A stretch of DNA of 64,000 nucleotides from the NCBI GenBank assembly GCA_002305545.1, contig DBRG01000016.1:1-64000 (forward strand). Direction: 5' to 3'. Of this stretch, positions 53,365 to 61,985 are shown one piece after another. Origin of the DNA: Bacteroidales bacterium UBA1374 (GTDB taxonomy: Bacteria; Bacteroidota; Bacteroidia; Bacteroidales; UBA932). The notes below the pieces were generated by a model. It was not told where the DNA came from and searched no databases. It was given only the letters and a program-made list of their open reading frames with translations. Position 1 is the first letter of the stretch. Every line of letters begins with the position of its first letter. Made by a program: the position numbers and the translations under genes.

Positions 53365-53934
53365 ATGAAAAGAGTCCTATTATTACCCTTGCTAAGCCTT
53401 GTTCTGTTTTCCTGTTCGGGAAGCAGAACCTATGTGATCAACGGAACACTTGAAGATGAAAAGTATAATGGAGAATATGTGTTTCTACTACCATTGGACG
53501 GTGTAATGCCCCGCATCATTGATTCTGTCCAGGTTAAGGATCGGTCCTTTATCTTTACCGGAAAAACCGACTCGGCACAAGTGAAGATCATACGCATGAG
53601 GCACTTGCTCCGGCTGGATATCCAGGAACTTCTGGTGGTGGTTGAACCCGGTAATATTTGGGTCCGTCTGGATACGGTTAGCGCTGCAGGAGGTACTCCT
53701 CAAAACGAAAAATTGCAGGACTGGAAAGAAGTAAAGATGCAAGCCGACGAGACCATGAATCTGCTCAGGAGAATGAGCCAGACGGACGTGGATCAGGAAA
53801 CCGCTGCACGTATCGCGGAACAGTGGGAAAAAGTACAGACCGACTTTAAGGAGTACAGTCGTATATTCATTGATGAGAACCAGGGGACTGCAGTAGGCCG
53901 GTTTGTCAGAGATATGACCGGTGCCGGTCAATAA
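53365..53934 (+). CDS. DUF4369-only lipoprotein
   Basis: A 189-residue lipoprotein (VLFSC, Cys17). Residues 22-115 fit DUF4369 (YVINGTLEDEKYNGEYVFLLP, then IIDSVQVKDRSFIFTG). In Bacteroidota this domain usually sits in front of a thioredoxin/AhpC domain in thiol-disulfide proteins. Here the chain stops after a short helical tail with charged coiled-coil character (EEQWEKVQTDFKEYSRIF-like), so there is no CxxC and no redox centre. It is the first gene of the unit with the DUF6057/CxxCH pair, 21 bases upstream. The role is unknown; it may be a partner of the membrane protein. Confidence 0.8.
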   Translation: MKRVLLLPLLSLVLFSCSGSRTYVINGTLEDEKYNGEYVFLLPLDGVMPRIIDSVQVKDRSFIFTGKTDSAQVKIIRMRHLLRLDIQELLVVVEPGNIWVRLDTVSAAGGTPQNEKLQDWKEVKMQADETMNLLRRMSQTDVDQETAARIAEQWEKVQTDFKEYSRIFIDENQGTAVGRFVRDMTGAGQ

Positions 53935-53955
53935 TATTCACAATATGGATTGATC

Positions 53956-55536
53956 ATGCGTAAAGAAACAGTAATAACAATTCTGACGGCCGGCATCCTT
54001 GCCGCAGGATGTTTTTTGTTCTTTCTGTTCCTTTATCCATACCACAACCTGCTGAAGGAACAAATGACCCTGTTTCTTCACTCAGGGGAACACTTCCTGA
54101 CCTACCTTTCCAAACCAGCCTGGCTGGCGGGTTATACAGGTGACCTTCTCACCCAGTTTTACATACACCCGGCCGGCGGCGCTTTTTTGGTTACCGCATC
54201 GTTACTGGCAGAGTGGCTATTGTTCAGATGTGTGTTAAGGAAATTCGGGATGCGTTCACTTTTTTCTTCACTTATTGCAGCCGTACCAGTCTTTATTGAG
54301 TATCTGCTCCATTGCGGATTGCATTATCCTTTGAGCAGCACGTTCTCTACCCTGGTTGCCCTGGTCACTCTGATCGCCTTTATGCGGTTGCGCTCCAATT
54401 CACTTTATTACTGGCTGGCCTTACCCGCAGCAGCCATGTTGTACCTGCTGGCCGGACATGGGATCATTCTTTTTACAGCAGGCTGGCTCACAGGCGGGAT
54501 CCTGCACAAAGGCCGGCGCTGGTACTTCTTGATCCTTCCTGCTGTCTGCTCACTTGCGCTTCCTTTGCTGCTGCGTGCACCTTTTTTGTTATCACCAACT
54601 CAGGCATATAAATACCCCATCAGGGAACCGCTGACCCTGAGTGTGGACATGACCTGGGAAAAGATCCTGGCCCTGGATTATGAAAGCCAACAGGAGAATT
54701 GGTCCAGAGTATTGCTCCTGTCCCGGGAATTCGGCATGAAGAACAGGATCGCCTCTTATTACACCAATCTTGCACTTTCCCAGACCGATCTGATGGGAGA
54801 ATGGTTGTTTCATTTTTACCAGCCGGGATCGGCCGGGCTTTTCCTCCCCGCTACCCAGGAATCCACCCCGCTGATGATTACCTTCAGCAATGAAGTCTTT
54901 TTTTACCTGGGAGACCTTAACATGGCACAACATGCCTCCATGCTGGGGATGGTCTTTTCACAATACCACAGGAGTTCACGCCTGGTCAAAAGACTTGCCG
55001 AGATCCATATTGCAATTGGCGACGCACCGGCAGCAGGAAAATACCTGGGACTGTTGGAAAAAACCTTGTTTTACAGAAAGTGGGCTATAAAGGCACGCGA
55101 ACTGAATGACTTGGAAAATATCCCGCTCAGGGAAAAGATCCCATCCATAGATACGGTGCGCCTGGCAGATGATTACATCACCTCCCTGGAAATACTGCTG
55201 CAGAGCAATCCGGAGAACAAAACAGCCCTGGATTACCTGCTTTGTTACCATATCCTGAACAAGGACATACCATCCTTCCGGCAGGCATACGATAAATGGG
55301 TCCACCCTTCCGATGTAAGAATACCAGGGGTATACGCCCAGGCCCTTATTGTCTCGCTCTATCAGGAAGGAGCTGATAACGAGACACTAAAAAAATACAA
55401 CATGACATCTTCAGTAGTCAGTGAATTCATGGACTATACCCGGGCCTATGAGGAAGCCAACGGTCTGTCTGCCCCCCTGCAGGAACGTTATGGGAACACG
55501 TTCTGGTTTTATTATCATTTTGCATTGATCCAATAG
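53956..55536 (+). CDS. DUF6057-type membrane protein, copy 1
   Basis: A 526-residue protein. The first ~215 residues hold seven or eight hydrophobic helices. The remaining ~310 are soluble and helical, like tetratricopeptide repeats, with KYLGLLEKTLFYRKWA near residue 370 and an end YGNTFWFYYHF. The paralogue at 57005 shares these marks (KYLNILKNTLFYKAWA and YSGTYWYYLHF). I match it to DUF6057, a Bacteroidota family without known function. The ATG at 53956 is used; a TTG two codons earlier is less likely. The next gene begins immediately after its stop codon, so the two products are probably made in fixed ratio. Confidence 0.8.
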   Translation: MRKETVITILTAGILAAGCFLFFLFLYPYHNLLKEQMTLFLHSGEHFLTYLSKPAWLAGYTGDLLTQFYIHPAGGAFLVTASLLAEWLLFRCVLRKFGMRSLFSSLIAAVPVFIEYLLHCGLHYPLSSTFSTLVALVTLIAFMRLRSNSLYYWLALPAAAMLYLLAGHGIILFTAGWLTGGILHKGRRWYFLILPAVCSLALPLLLRAPFLLSPTQAYKYPIREPLTLSVDMTWEKILALDYESQQENWSRVLLLSREFGMKNRIASYYTNLALSQTDLMGEWLFHFYQPGSAGLFLPATQESTPLMITFSNEVFFYLGDLNMAQHASMLGMVFSQYHRSSRLVKRLAEIHIAIGDAPAAGKYLGLLEKTLFYRKWAIKARELNDLENIPLREKIPSIDTVRLADDYITSLEILLQSNPENKTALDYLLCYHILNKDIPSFRQAYDKWVHPSDVRIPGVYAQALIVSLYQEGADNETLKKYNMTSSVVSEFMDYTRAYEEANGLSAPLQERYGNTFWFYYHFALIQ

Positions 55537-57012
55537 ATGAAGAACCTGCTAAACATACAAATCTTCATTGTGTTGTCAATCCTGACCGCCTGTATGGGGC
55601 CTCAGGGATTCATCACAGAACAAACCCCGCCCCCCATTTATCCGGATTATTCCGGTGTTACCATCCCGGTAAACATAGCTCCTTTGAATTTCATGGTTAG
55701 CGGTGCAAGCAGGCTGAGGGTAAATTTGTCAATTGATGAGTTGAGCATAGATCTGAAGGGACCTGGAAGAATCCGCATACCTTTGCGTAAATGGCGCACG
55801 CTGCTGAACAGAGCTGTTACCCTGGAAGAAGAAATAACGGTCACTGTACTGGCGAAAATACAGGGTCAATGGCACCAATACATGCCCTTCCTATGGCACG
55901 TTACCCGGGACACCCTGGATCCCTTCCTGAGCTACCGCTTGATAGAGCCGGGATATGAAGTGTGGAAATCCATTCAACTGGCCGAAAGGCATGTAGAAAC
56001 GTTCGGTGAGAGAATCATTGCAGATAACCAGCTTACCGGGAACAATTGCATGAATTGCCACACCTATGGCAACCAGGATCCCGGTTTGTCATTTTTCCAC
56101 CTGCGTGGCCAGGATGGGGGTACTGTTCTGAACCGTAACGGGGAACTCAGGAAAATAGACCTCTTTACTCCAGGAATGCTCTCCGGTGTTGTATATGGCA
56201 ATTTCCACCCTTCCGGACGCTATGCCGTATATTCCACCAACCAGGTGTTGCCCGGGTTCCACACACAAAAAGGAGAACGTCTGGAGGTATATGACAGCGG
56301 ATCTGACCTGGTGGTTGTGGATCTGGACCTGAATGAGATCATCCCGTTTCCGGAAGGCTTTCCCAATGAATTCAGGACGTTTCCGGTATTTTCGGCATCA
56401 GGCGATGCGGTTTATTACTGCAATGCAACCCGGATGACGGTTCCCGACAGTATTTACAACCTTAGGTATGATCTGCTGAAAATACCCTTTGATCCCACAG
56501 CAGGAACCTGGGGTAACAAGGTGGATACCGTGGTCAGGGCCTCGGCTATGGGGTTGTCTGTATGCCACCCCAAAACATCCCCGGATGGTAGATATCTGCT
56601 TTTTTCAATGGCCCGTTACGGGACCTTCCCCATATGGCACCAGGAAACAGATCTGTGGCTGCTTGACCTGCACACGGGAGAAACAAACAAGCTGGAAGAG
56701 GCAAATTCCAGCTATTCAGATACTTACCACAGCTGGTCTTCCAATAGCCGCTGGTTTGTCTTTGCCAGTAAACGCGATGACGGACTATACGGAAAACCGT
56801 ATTTCTGTTATGTGGACCCTCGGGGAAAAGCACACAAACCCTTTGTGCTGCCCCAAAGAGATCCGCAAAGGTATCTTAACACACTTAAGTCATACAATAT
56901 CCCCGAACTGTCACGGGGAAAGCTGCCATTTGACGCTACAGACATAGAGCGCCTCTATTTCAAAGTGCCGGCAGAAAAGGTCAGTATCAAACAAAGCGTA
57001 GATCATGAATAA
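55537..57012 (+). CDS. CxxCH-bearing PD40 propeller lipoprotein, copy 1
   Basis: A 491-residue lipoprotein (ILTAC, Cys19). Residues 33-130 form a beta-rich N-terminal domain opening PPIYPDYSGVTIPVNIAPLNF. At 171-175 is CMNCH, a c-type heme attachment motif, followed by FFHLRG (His188) and GGTVLNR. The C-terminal part is a TolB-like propeller with PD40 repeats (FHPSGRYAVYS, FSASGDAVYYC, TSPDGRYLLFS, WSSNSRWFVFASKR). The second copy at 58771 keeps all of these landmarks. It may be a covalent heme protein of the periplasm or cell surface; no axial methionine is obvious, and His188 is a candidate ligand. Its end overlaps the next gene by 8 bases. Confidence 0.8.
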   Translation: MKNLLNIQIFIVLSILTACMGPQGFITEQTPPPIYPDYSGVTIPVNIAPLNFMVSGASRLRVNLSIDELSIDLKGPGRIRIPLRKWRTLLNRAVTLEEEITVTVLAKIQGQWHQYMPFLWHVTRDTLDPFLSYRLIEPGYEVWKSIQLAERHVETFGERIIADNQLTGNNCMNCHTYGNQDPGLSFFHLRGQDGGTVLNRNGELRKIDLFTPGMLSGVVYGNFHPSGRYAVYSTNQVLPGFHTQKGERLEVYDSGSDLVVVDLDLNEIIPFPEGFPNEFRTFPVFSASGDAVYYCNATRMTVPDSIYNLRYDLLKIPFDPTAGTWGNKVDTVVRASAMGLSVCHPKTSPDGRYLLFSMARYGTFPIWHQETDLWLLDLHTGETNKLEEANSSYSDTYHSWSSNSRWFVFASKRDDGLYGKPYFCYVDPRGKAHKPFVLPQRDPQRYLNTLKSYNIPELSRGKLPFDATDIERLYFKVPAEKVSIKQSVDHE

Positions 57013-58771
57013 ATTTATTAATTCTCTTGAGAAGTCGCTGCCCTTTGTTTTTGGACTATGCGTTTTTCTTTATTTTGGCCTGGTGTACCCGCACCATGTG
57101 CACTACCAGGAACAATTCCAGCTTTTTCTGACTACTCCTGCCTTTTTTCTTGAAATGGCCGCCAAACCGGGAGGAATATCGAATTACCTGGGAACTTTCC
57201 TGACTCAATTTTTTTTATTTTCATGGATGGGAGCGGCCATTATTGCACTGTTGCTGGCGGCCATGCAATGGCTTATCCAGACCATCGCCAATAAAATAAG
57301 CCCTGCACGGGCATGGTTGGCCCTATCCTTCATACCATCCGTTTTTTACTGGATACTGTTGTGCAATGAAAATTTCCTGACCGGGGGCGTTGTTTCGATT
57401 CTTGTGGCACTGGGTGCGTGGCTGTTGTATTTCCATATCAACAAAACCACTACCCGAAACCTGTATGTTGTCCTTGCTATACCTGTAATTTACTGGATAG
57501 CAGGAGGATCAGCTATATTTTTCACGTTGGGTTGCCTGACCATGGAATGGTTCAGGAATAGATCTGCAAGGGGGCGCATTACAGCATCTGTTCTTTTCAT
57601 TCTCATGCTGGGATTGTGCCTTTTTACAGCCAAAGTGATTCAGCCACAATATCCTTTTGCGCGGCTGATTTATGGAACGGATTATTTCCGTTATCCAAAA
57701 TCCTACCCTTCAGGGATCTGGGTCATGTGGCTTTTCTGCCTGCTCATTCCCCTTTCCCGTCTTGTGCTGCCGGCCGTTTTCAAAAAACCACAAAACCAGA
57801 CCCTGACTCGGATCATTGCATCACTTGTCATTGTCTGCACTGGTGCTTATATGATTACAATCAACACCGACACGGCCAAAGAAGATATTATGGCCTATGA
57901 CCATTATGTGAGAATGCAGCAATGGGACAAGGCAATAGCAAGGGCAGACCACAAAACCCCGTCATCACCGCTTTCTGTTGCCTGTCTTAACCTTTCCCTG
58001 TGCAAGAGCGGCATGATGTCAGACAATATGTTCCGGTATTACCAGAACGGCCCGGAAGGGCTAATACCTACCTTCGCAAGGGATTTCACAATTCCTATGG
58101 TTACAGGCGAGGTCTATTACCACCTGGGATTCATCAATACAGCCCAGAGATTTGCCTTTGAAGCCATGGAATCGTTGCCCAATTACTGGAAAAGCGGACG
58201 TGCCCTCAAAAGACTGGCCGAAACTAACATGATAAACGGGCAGTACCAGGTGGCTCTCAAGTACCTGAATATCCTAAAGAATACATTGTTCTACAAGGCC
58301 TGGGCCAATTATGTGATACCATTCCTGGAAGATGAAGCGCTCATAGATGGGCATCCGGAATGGGGAAATCTGAGAAAACATCGTACCAAAACCGATTTTT
58401 TTGATTCGGAACAGGAAAAAGATATGATGCTGGGTATTCTCCTGCAGCAGGACCTGACGCATTATATGGCATACGAATACCTGCTGGCCTATTGCCTGCT
58501 GACAAAAGACCTGGAACGTTTTGTTCAATATTTTCCCCTGGGCATGGAACTGCATTATGCAAGATTGCCATACAGTTACCAGGAAGCCTTGATGTACCAC
58601 TGGGCCATGAACCATGAGGATCCCTTCCGCACCGTGCCTTACCCGATAAGCGAAGATATCATGCGCAATATGTCAACCTATCAGAACCTGTTTCTGAATT
58701 CATCCGATCCCGAAGAAGTCCTGAAGAAGAATTATTCGGGGACATATTGGTATTACTTACACTTTAGATAA
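57005..58771 (+). CDS. DUF6057-type membrane protein, copy 2
   Basis: A 588-residue paralogue of the 53956 protein. The N-terminal ~290 residues contain about nine hydrophobic helices, a few more than copy 1. The soluble helical C-terminal part keeps FINTAQRFAFEAM, KYLNILKNTLFYKAWA and the ending YSGTYWYYLHF. The start overlaps the propeller gene by 8 bases (ATGAATAA), and its stop overlaps the second propeller gene by 1 base (TAATG), so all four genes are translationally coupled. Function unknown; a membrane partner or transporter for the CxxCH lipoproteins is an inference from pairing. Confidence 0.8.
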   Translation: MNKFINSLEKSLPFVFGLCVFLYFGLVYPHHVHYQEQFQLFLTTPAFFLEMAAKPGGISNYLGTFLTQFFLFSWMGAAIIALLLAAMQWLIQTIANKISPARAWLALSFIPSVFYWILLCNENFLTGGVVSILVALGAWLLYFHINKTTTRNLYVVLAIPVIYWIAGGSAIFFTLGCLTMEWFRNRSARGRITASVLFILMLGLCLFTAKVIQPQYPFARLIYGTDYFRYPKSYPSGIWVMWLFCLLIPLSRLVLPAVFKKPQNQTLTRIIASLVIVCTGAYMITINTDTAKEDIMAYDHYVRMQQWDKAIARADHKTPSSPLSVACLNLSLCKSGMMSDNMFRYYQNGPEGLIPTFARDFTIPMVTGEVYYHLGFINTAQRFAFEAMESLPNYWKSGRALKRLAETNMINGQYQVALKYLNILKNTLFYKAWANYVIPFLEDEALIDGHPEWGNLRKHRTKTDFFDSEQEKDMMLGILLQQDLTHYMAYEYLLAYCLLTKDLERFVQYFPLGMELHYARLPYSYQEALMYHWAMNHEDPFRTVPYPISEDIMRNMSTYQNLFLNSSDPEEVLKKNYSGTYWYYLHFR

Positions 58772-60240
58772 TGAGAAAGAAACTGATCATTCCTGCTTTA
58801 GCCGCACTCCTGCTCTGGAGCAGTTGTACAGCAGATATTTCCAACGCGGAGCTCAGAGCCGGTTACCCGCCCATTTACCCGGATTATTGCGGAGTGACTG
58901 TTCCCTGCAACATAGCTCCCATGCATTTCCAGATGAGCGACAATGCAATACAGGTGCGGGTGATGGCAGAAGGTGCAGACGGTAAATCAATCCGAGTAAA
59001 AGCCCGGGAAGTAGTCACCTTTAGAATATCGGAATGGAAGGATTTGCTCGCCTCCAGCACCGGCTCGGGTCTGCAGGTCACAGTACAGGCCAAATACAGG
59101 GATAAAGGCTGGGTTCGGTATGACCCTTTTACCATTTACGTAAGCCCTGTCCCCATGAACGATTTCCTGGTATACCGCCTGATCGCCCCCGGCTATGAGG
59201 TGTACAGCAAGATGGGCATCTACCAACGCGACCTGGGATCTTTCCTTCAGACGCCTCTGCTTGAAAACACCCTTATTCCTGGTAATTGCATGAATTGTCA
59301 TTCTTTTTACGGAAATAATCCTGACAAGATGAGCATTCACATCCGCGGCGAACTGGGAGGAACTATTCTCAAAGCAGGTGACAAGATAGAAATGTTGAAT
59401 ACTAAAACAGAAGAAACCGGAGGTAATTGCGTATATCCGTACTGGCATCCTTCGGGAGAGTATGTCGTTTATTCGGTCAACCAGACCATCCAGGCTTTCC
59501 ATGCCATAAGGGAACGTCGAATTGAAGTCATCGATTTAGCCTCGGATATTGTGGTTTACCATCCGCAAAGCAAACAACTCCTGACCAACGATCTGCTCCG
59601 GACAGATGCCTTTGAAACATTCCCATCCTTTTCTCCTGACGGCAGGACCTTGTATTTCAGCTCCTCACAATCTCAAAACATTCCCGAAGGTTACGACAAG
59701 ATCCGCTATGACCTGTGTGCCATCGCCTTCGATCCCCAGACCGGAACGTTCGGTGATCATGTTGACACCCTGATACATGCCGCTGCCATGGGTAAAAGCA
59801 TTTCTTTCGCCAGGCCATCTCCGGACGGAAAACATATCATGTTTACCCTGTCTGATTATGGCAACTTCTCCATTTGGCACAAAGAAGCTGATTTGTGGCT
59901 CTATGACCTGGAAGATGGCTCACTGCGGGAAATGAAAGAAGTGAACAGCAACGATGTGGAAAGTTACCACAGCTGGTCTTCAGAGGGCACCTGGTTTGTC
60001 TTCAGCAGCCGGCGCCTGGACGGACTCTATACAAGACCTTTCTTTGCAAGCATTGACAAAGAAGGGAACATCACCAAGCCTTTCCTCCTGCCACAAAAAA
60101 AACCACTGGAATTTTACAACATGACCTTATTTTCGTATAATGTTCCCGAGTTTGTCACAGGGAAGGTGGACTGGGATCTTAAAGAGGTTGAAAAGTCACT
60201 GACTACAGGACAACGAGACAAGGTGGAGATCCGCAGATAA
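58771..60240 (+). CDS. CxxCH-bearing PD40 propeller lipoprotein, copy 2
   Basis: A 489-residue paralogue of the 55537 protein. Lipoprotein signal LLLWSSC (Cys19). The N-terminal domain opens PPIYPDYCGVTVPCNIAPMHF. The heme-type motif CMNCH lies at 173-177, followed by MSIHIRG (Met187, His190) and GGTILK. The propeller repeats are WHPSGEYVVYS, FSPDGRTLYFS, PSPDGKHIMFT and WSSEGTWFVFSSRR. Two extra cysteines (Cys40 and Cys46) in the N-terminal domain are absent from copy 1 and could form a disulfide. The next gene starts 25 bases on, past a TTAACATATTAA stretch. Confidence 0.8.
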   Translation: MRKKLIIPALAALLLWSSCTADISNAELRAGYPPIYPDYCGVTVPCNIAPMHFQMSDNAIQVRVMAEGADGKSIRVKAREVVTFRISEWKDLLASSTGSGLQVTVQAKYRDKGWVRYDPFTIYVSPVPMNDFLVYRLIAPGYEVYSKMGIYQRDLGSFLQTPLLENTLIPGNCMNCHSFYGNNPDKMSIHIRGELGGTILKAGDKIEMLNTKTEETGGNCVYPYWHPSGEYVVYSVNQTIQAFHAIRERRIEVIDLASDIVVYHPQSKQLLTNDLLRTDAFETFPSFSPDGRTLYFSSSQSQNIPEGYDKIRYDLCAIAFDPQTGTFGDHVDTLIHAAAMGKSISFARPSPDGKHIMFTLSDYGNFSIWHKEADLWLYDLEDGSLREMKEVNSNDVESYHSWSSEGTWFVFSSRRLDGLYTRPFFASIDKEGNITKPFLLPQKKPLEFYNMTLFSYNVPEFVTGKVDWDLKEVEKSLTTGQRDKVEIRR

Positions 60241-60265
60241 TTAACATATTAAATACAGCTTTACA

Positions 60266-61981
60266 ATGAAGAAAATAATGCTGTCATTGTTGTGCCTGTC
60301 GTTTTTTATTCAGGCAGGGGCGCAACATTATAAGAATTTCAAGGTATCGGTCTACACACGCGCCTATGAAGTGGAGAAAATGAAAGACAGCCACTGGCTG
60401 GATTCCACCTGGAGGATCATTTCTGCGCAAGTACAACCCGACAAGATCTACCTGGAGACACACAGGGACCTGCTGATTGTTCCGGATGCCACCCTGCGCA
60501 AAGCCATTCGTTTTTTCAGGGAAAAAGGACTGGAAGTAGGTGGCGGCATAACCTATACCATAGATGAATCCAACAGTTTCGAAACTTTTTGCTATACCAA
60601 CCCGGAACACCGTAAAAAAGTACAGGAAATTGCTGAACACACAGCCCGTTACTTTGATGATTTTATCCTGGATGATTTCTTTTTTACCAGTTGTAAATGC
60701 CCCCTTTGTATTGAGGCCAAAGGCAGCATGAGCTGGACGGAATACCGTCTGAAACTGATGACCGAAGCAGGTAAAAGCCTGGTTCTTGAGCCGGCACGCA
60801 AAGTCAATCCCAATGTCCGCGTGATCATCAAGTATCCCAACTGGTACGATCATTTCCAGGGTCTTGGATTTGACCTGGAACACGGCCCTTATTTATTTGA
60901 CGGGTTGTGGACCGGAACAGAAACAAGGGACCCTTCTTTCGCACAACACCTGCAGAACTATTTAAGTTATAATGTTTTCAGATACCTGGATAACCTGCGC
61001 CCCGGATATAATTTCGGAGGCTGGGTGGACAGTGGCGGTTCCCATATGGGACTATACCGGTATGCAGAACAACTATGGCTGACACTTTTTGCAAAAGCGC
61101 CTGAAATTACCCTTTTTGCTTACAACCAGCTGCTCAATCAACCCGAACTGGGCAAAACGGCATCTGAAACCTTCCTCCTCACGGATCAGTTTCTGGGAGA
61201 GCTGGGCAAACCGGAAGGCATCGCTTCGTACAAACCATTCCATGCCACAGGAGAAGATTTCCTGCAGAATTACCTGGGTATGATAGGCCTGCCTATGGAC
61301 ATGCTCCCCTATTTCCCTACCGACAAGAAGGTGGTCCTGCTGACCGAACAGGCAAAATCCGATCCTTTTATTGCCAATAAAATCCGGGAGCAACTGTTGC
61401 GTGGGGGCGATGTTGTTGTAACTACAGGCCTGGTAAAAGCCATACCGGATCAAATCGCTTCCGTAGCAGAGGTCCGCTGCTCAGATCTGAAGGCACTGAT
61501 CGACGACTTTGGATGGAACGGCAAGAGTACCAGGCAGCTGCTCATCCCACAGGTACATTACCTGACAAATGATTCATGGGAGATTGTTTCTGCCGGCAAT
61601 CCCCTGACAAACGGGGTAACCGGTTATCCCATACTGCTCAGGTGCCAGTTTGCCAAAGGGAACATGTATGTACTCACCATCCCGGACAATTTTGCCGATC
61701 TTTATGCTTTTCCCGACAAAGCCCTGAACATGATACGCTTTTTCATGAGCAGGGACCTGGATATACGCATAGAAGGCCCTTCCATGGTAGGTTTGTTCGT
61801 TTACGATAACGGGACCTTCATCGTGGAATCTTTCCTGGATGAACCGGTCTCTGTTCAGGTGGTTCTTTCCGGTGAACAGGAAAAAATTACGGAATTGATT
61901 GAGAATAAAGCGTATTCCGTTGAATCAAACAAGATTTCTATCACCATGGAGCCCCATACTTTCAAGGTTTTCAAAAAATAA
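60266..61981 (+). CDS. Unclassified exported TIM-barrel-like protein, candidate glycoside hydrolase
   Basis: A 571-residue secreted protein (signal ends AGAQ). I cannot place it in a named family. The first ~340 residues alternate strand and helix as in a TIM barrel. Acidic residues fall where clan GH-A and related hydrolases have catalytic residues: DDFILDDFFF (131-140), IIKYPNWYDH, and WTGTETRD with a Glu. A Cys cluster follows the first motif (C143, C145, C148 in SCKCPLC). From about 345 to 500 the sequence looks like a Rossmann/flavodoxin-like domain (KKVVLLTEQ, LLRGGDVVVTTGLV), as in the trimerisation domain of GH42 beta-galactosidases. A beta-domain ends the chain. It starts 25 bases after the propeller and 4 bases before GH30. 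Carbohydrate hydrolase is an inference. Confidence 0.7.
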   Translation: MKKIMLSLLCLSFFIQAGAQHYKNFKVSVYTRAYEVEKMKDSHWLDSTWRIISAQVQPDKIYLETHRDLLIVPDATLRKAIRFFREKGLEVGGGITYTIDESNSFETFCYTNPEHRKKVQEIAEHTARYFDDFILDDFFFTSCKCPLCIEAKGSMSWTEYRLKLMTEAGKSLVLEPARKVNPNVRVIIKYPNWYDHFQGLGFDLEHGPYLFDGLWTGTETRDPSFAQHLQNYLSYNVFRYLDNLRPGYNFGGWVDSGGSHMGLYRYAEQLWLTLFAKAPEITLFAYNQLLNQPELGKTASETFLLTDQFLGELGKPEGIASYKPFHATGEDFLQNYLGMIGLPMDMLPYFPTDKKVVLLTEQAKSDPFIANKIREQLLRGGDVVVTTGLVKAIPDQIASVAEVRCSDLKALIDDFGWNGKSTRQLLIPQVHYLTNDSWEIVSAGNPLTNGVTGYPILLRCQFAKGNMYVLTIPDNFADLYAFPDKALNMIRFFMSRDLDIRIEGPSMVGLFVYDNGTFIVESFLDEPVSVQVVLSGEQEKITELIENKAYSVESNKISITMEPHTFKVFKK

Positions 61982-61985
61982 GCGC

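Noticed and set aside
55537..60240. Calling the two CxxCH lipoproteins true cytochromes c
   Set aside because: CxxCH is present and its position is conserved between copies, but no cytochrome fold or axial methionine is certain. I left this as a hypothesis in the findings.
60284..60883. 199-codon minus-strand open frame
   Set aside because: Antisense to the TIM-barrel-like gene, which has a signal peptide and fits the operon; the opposite frame shows no domain.
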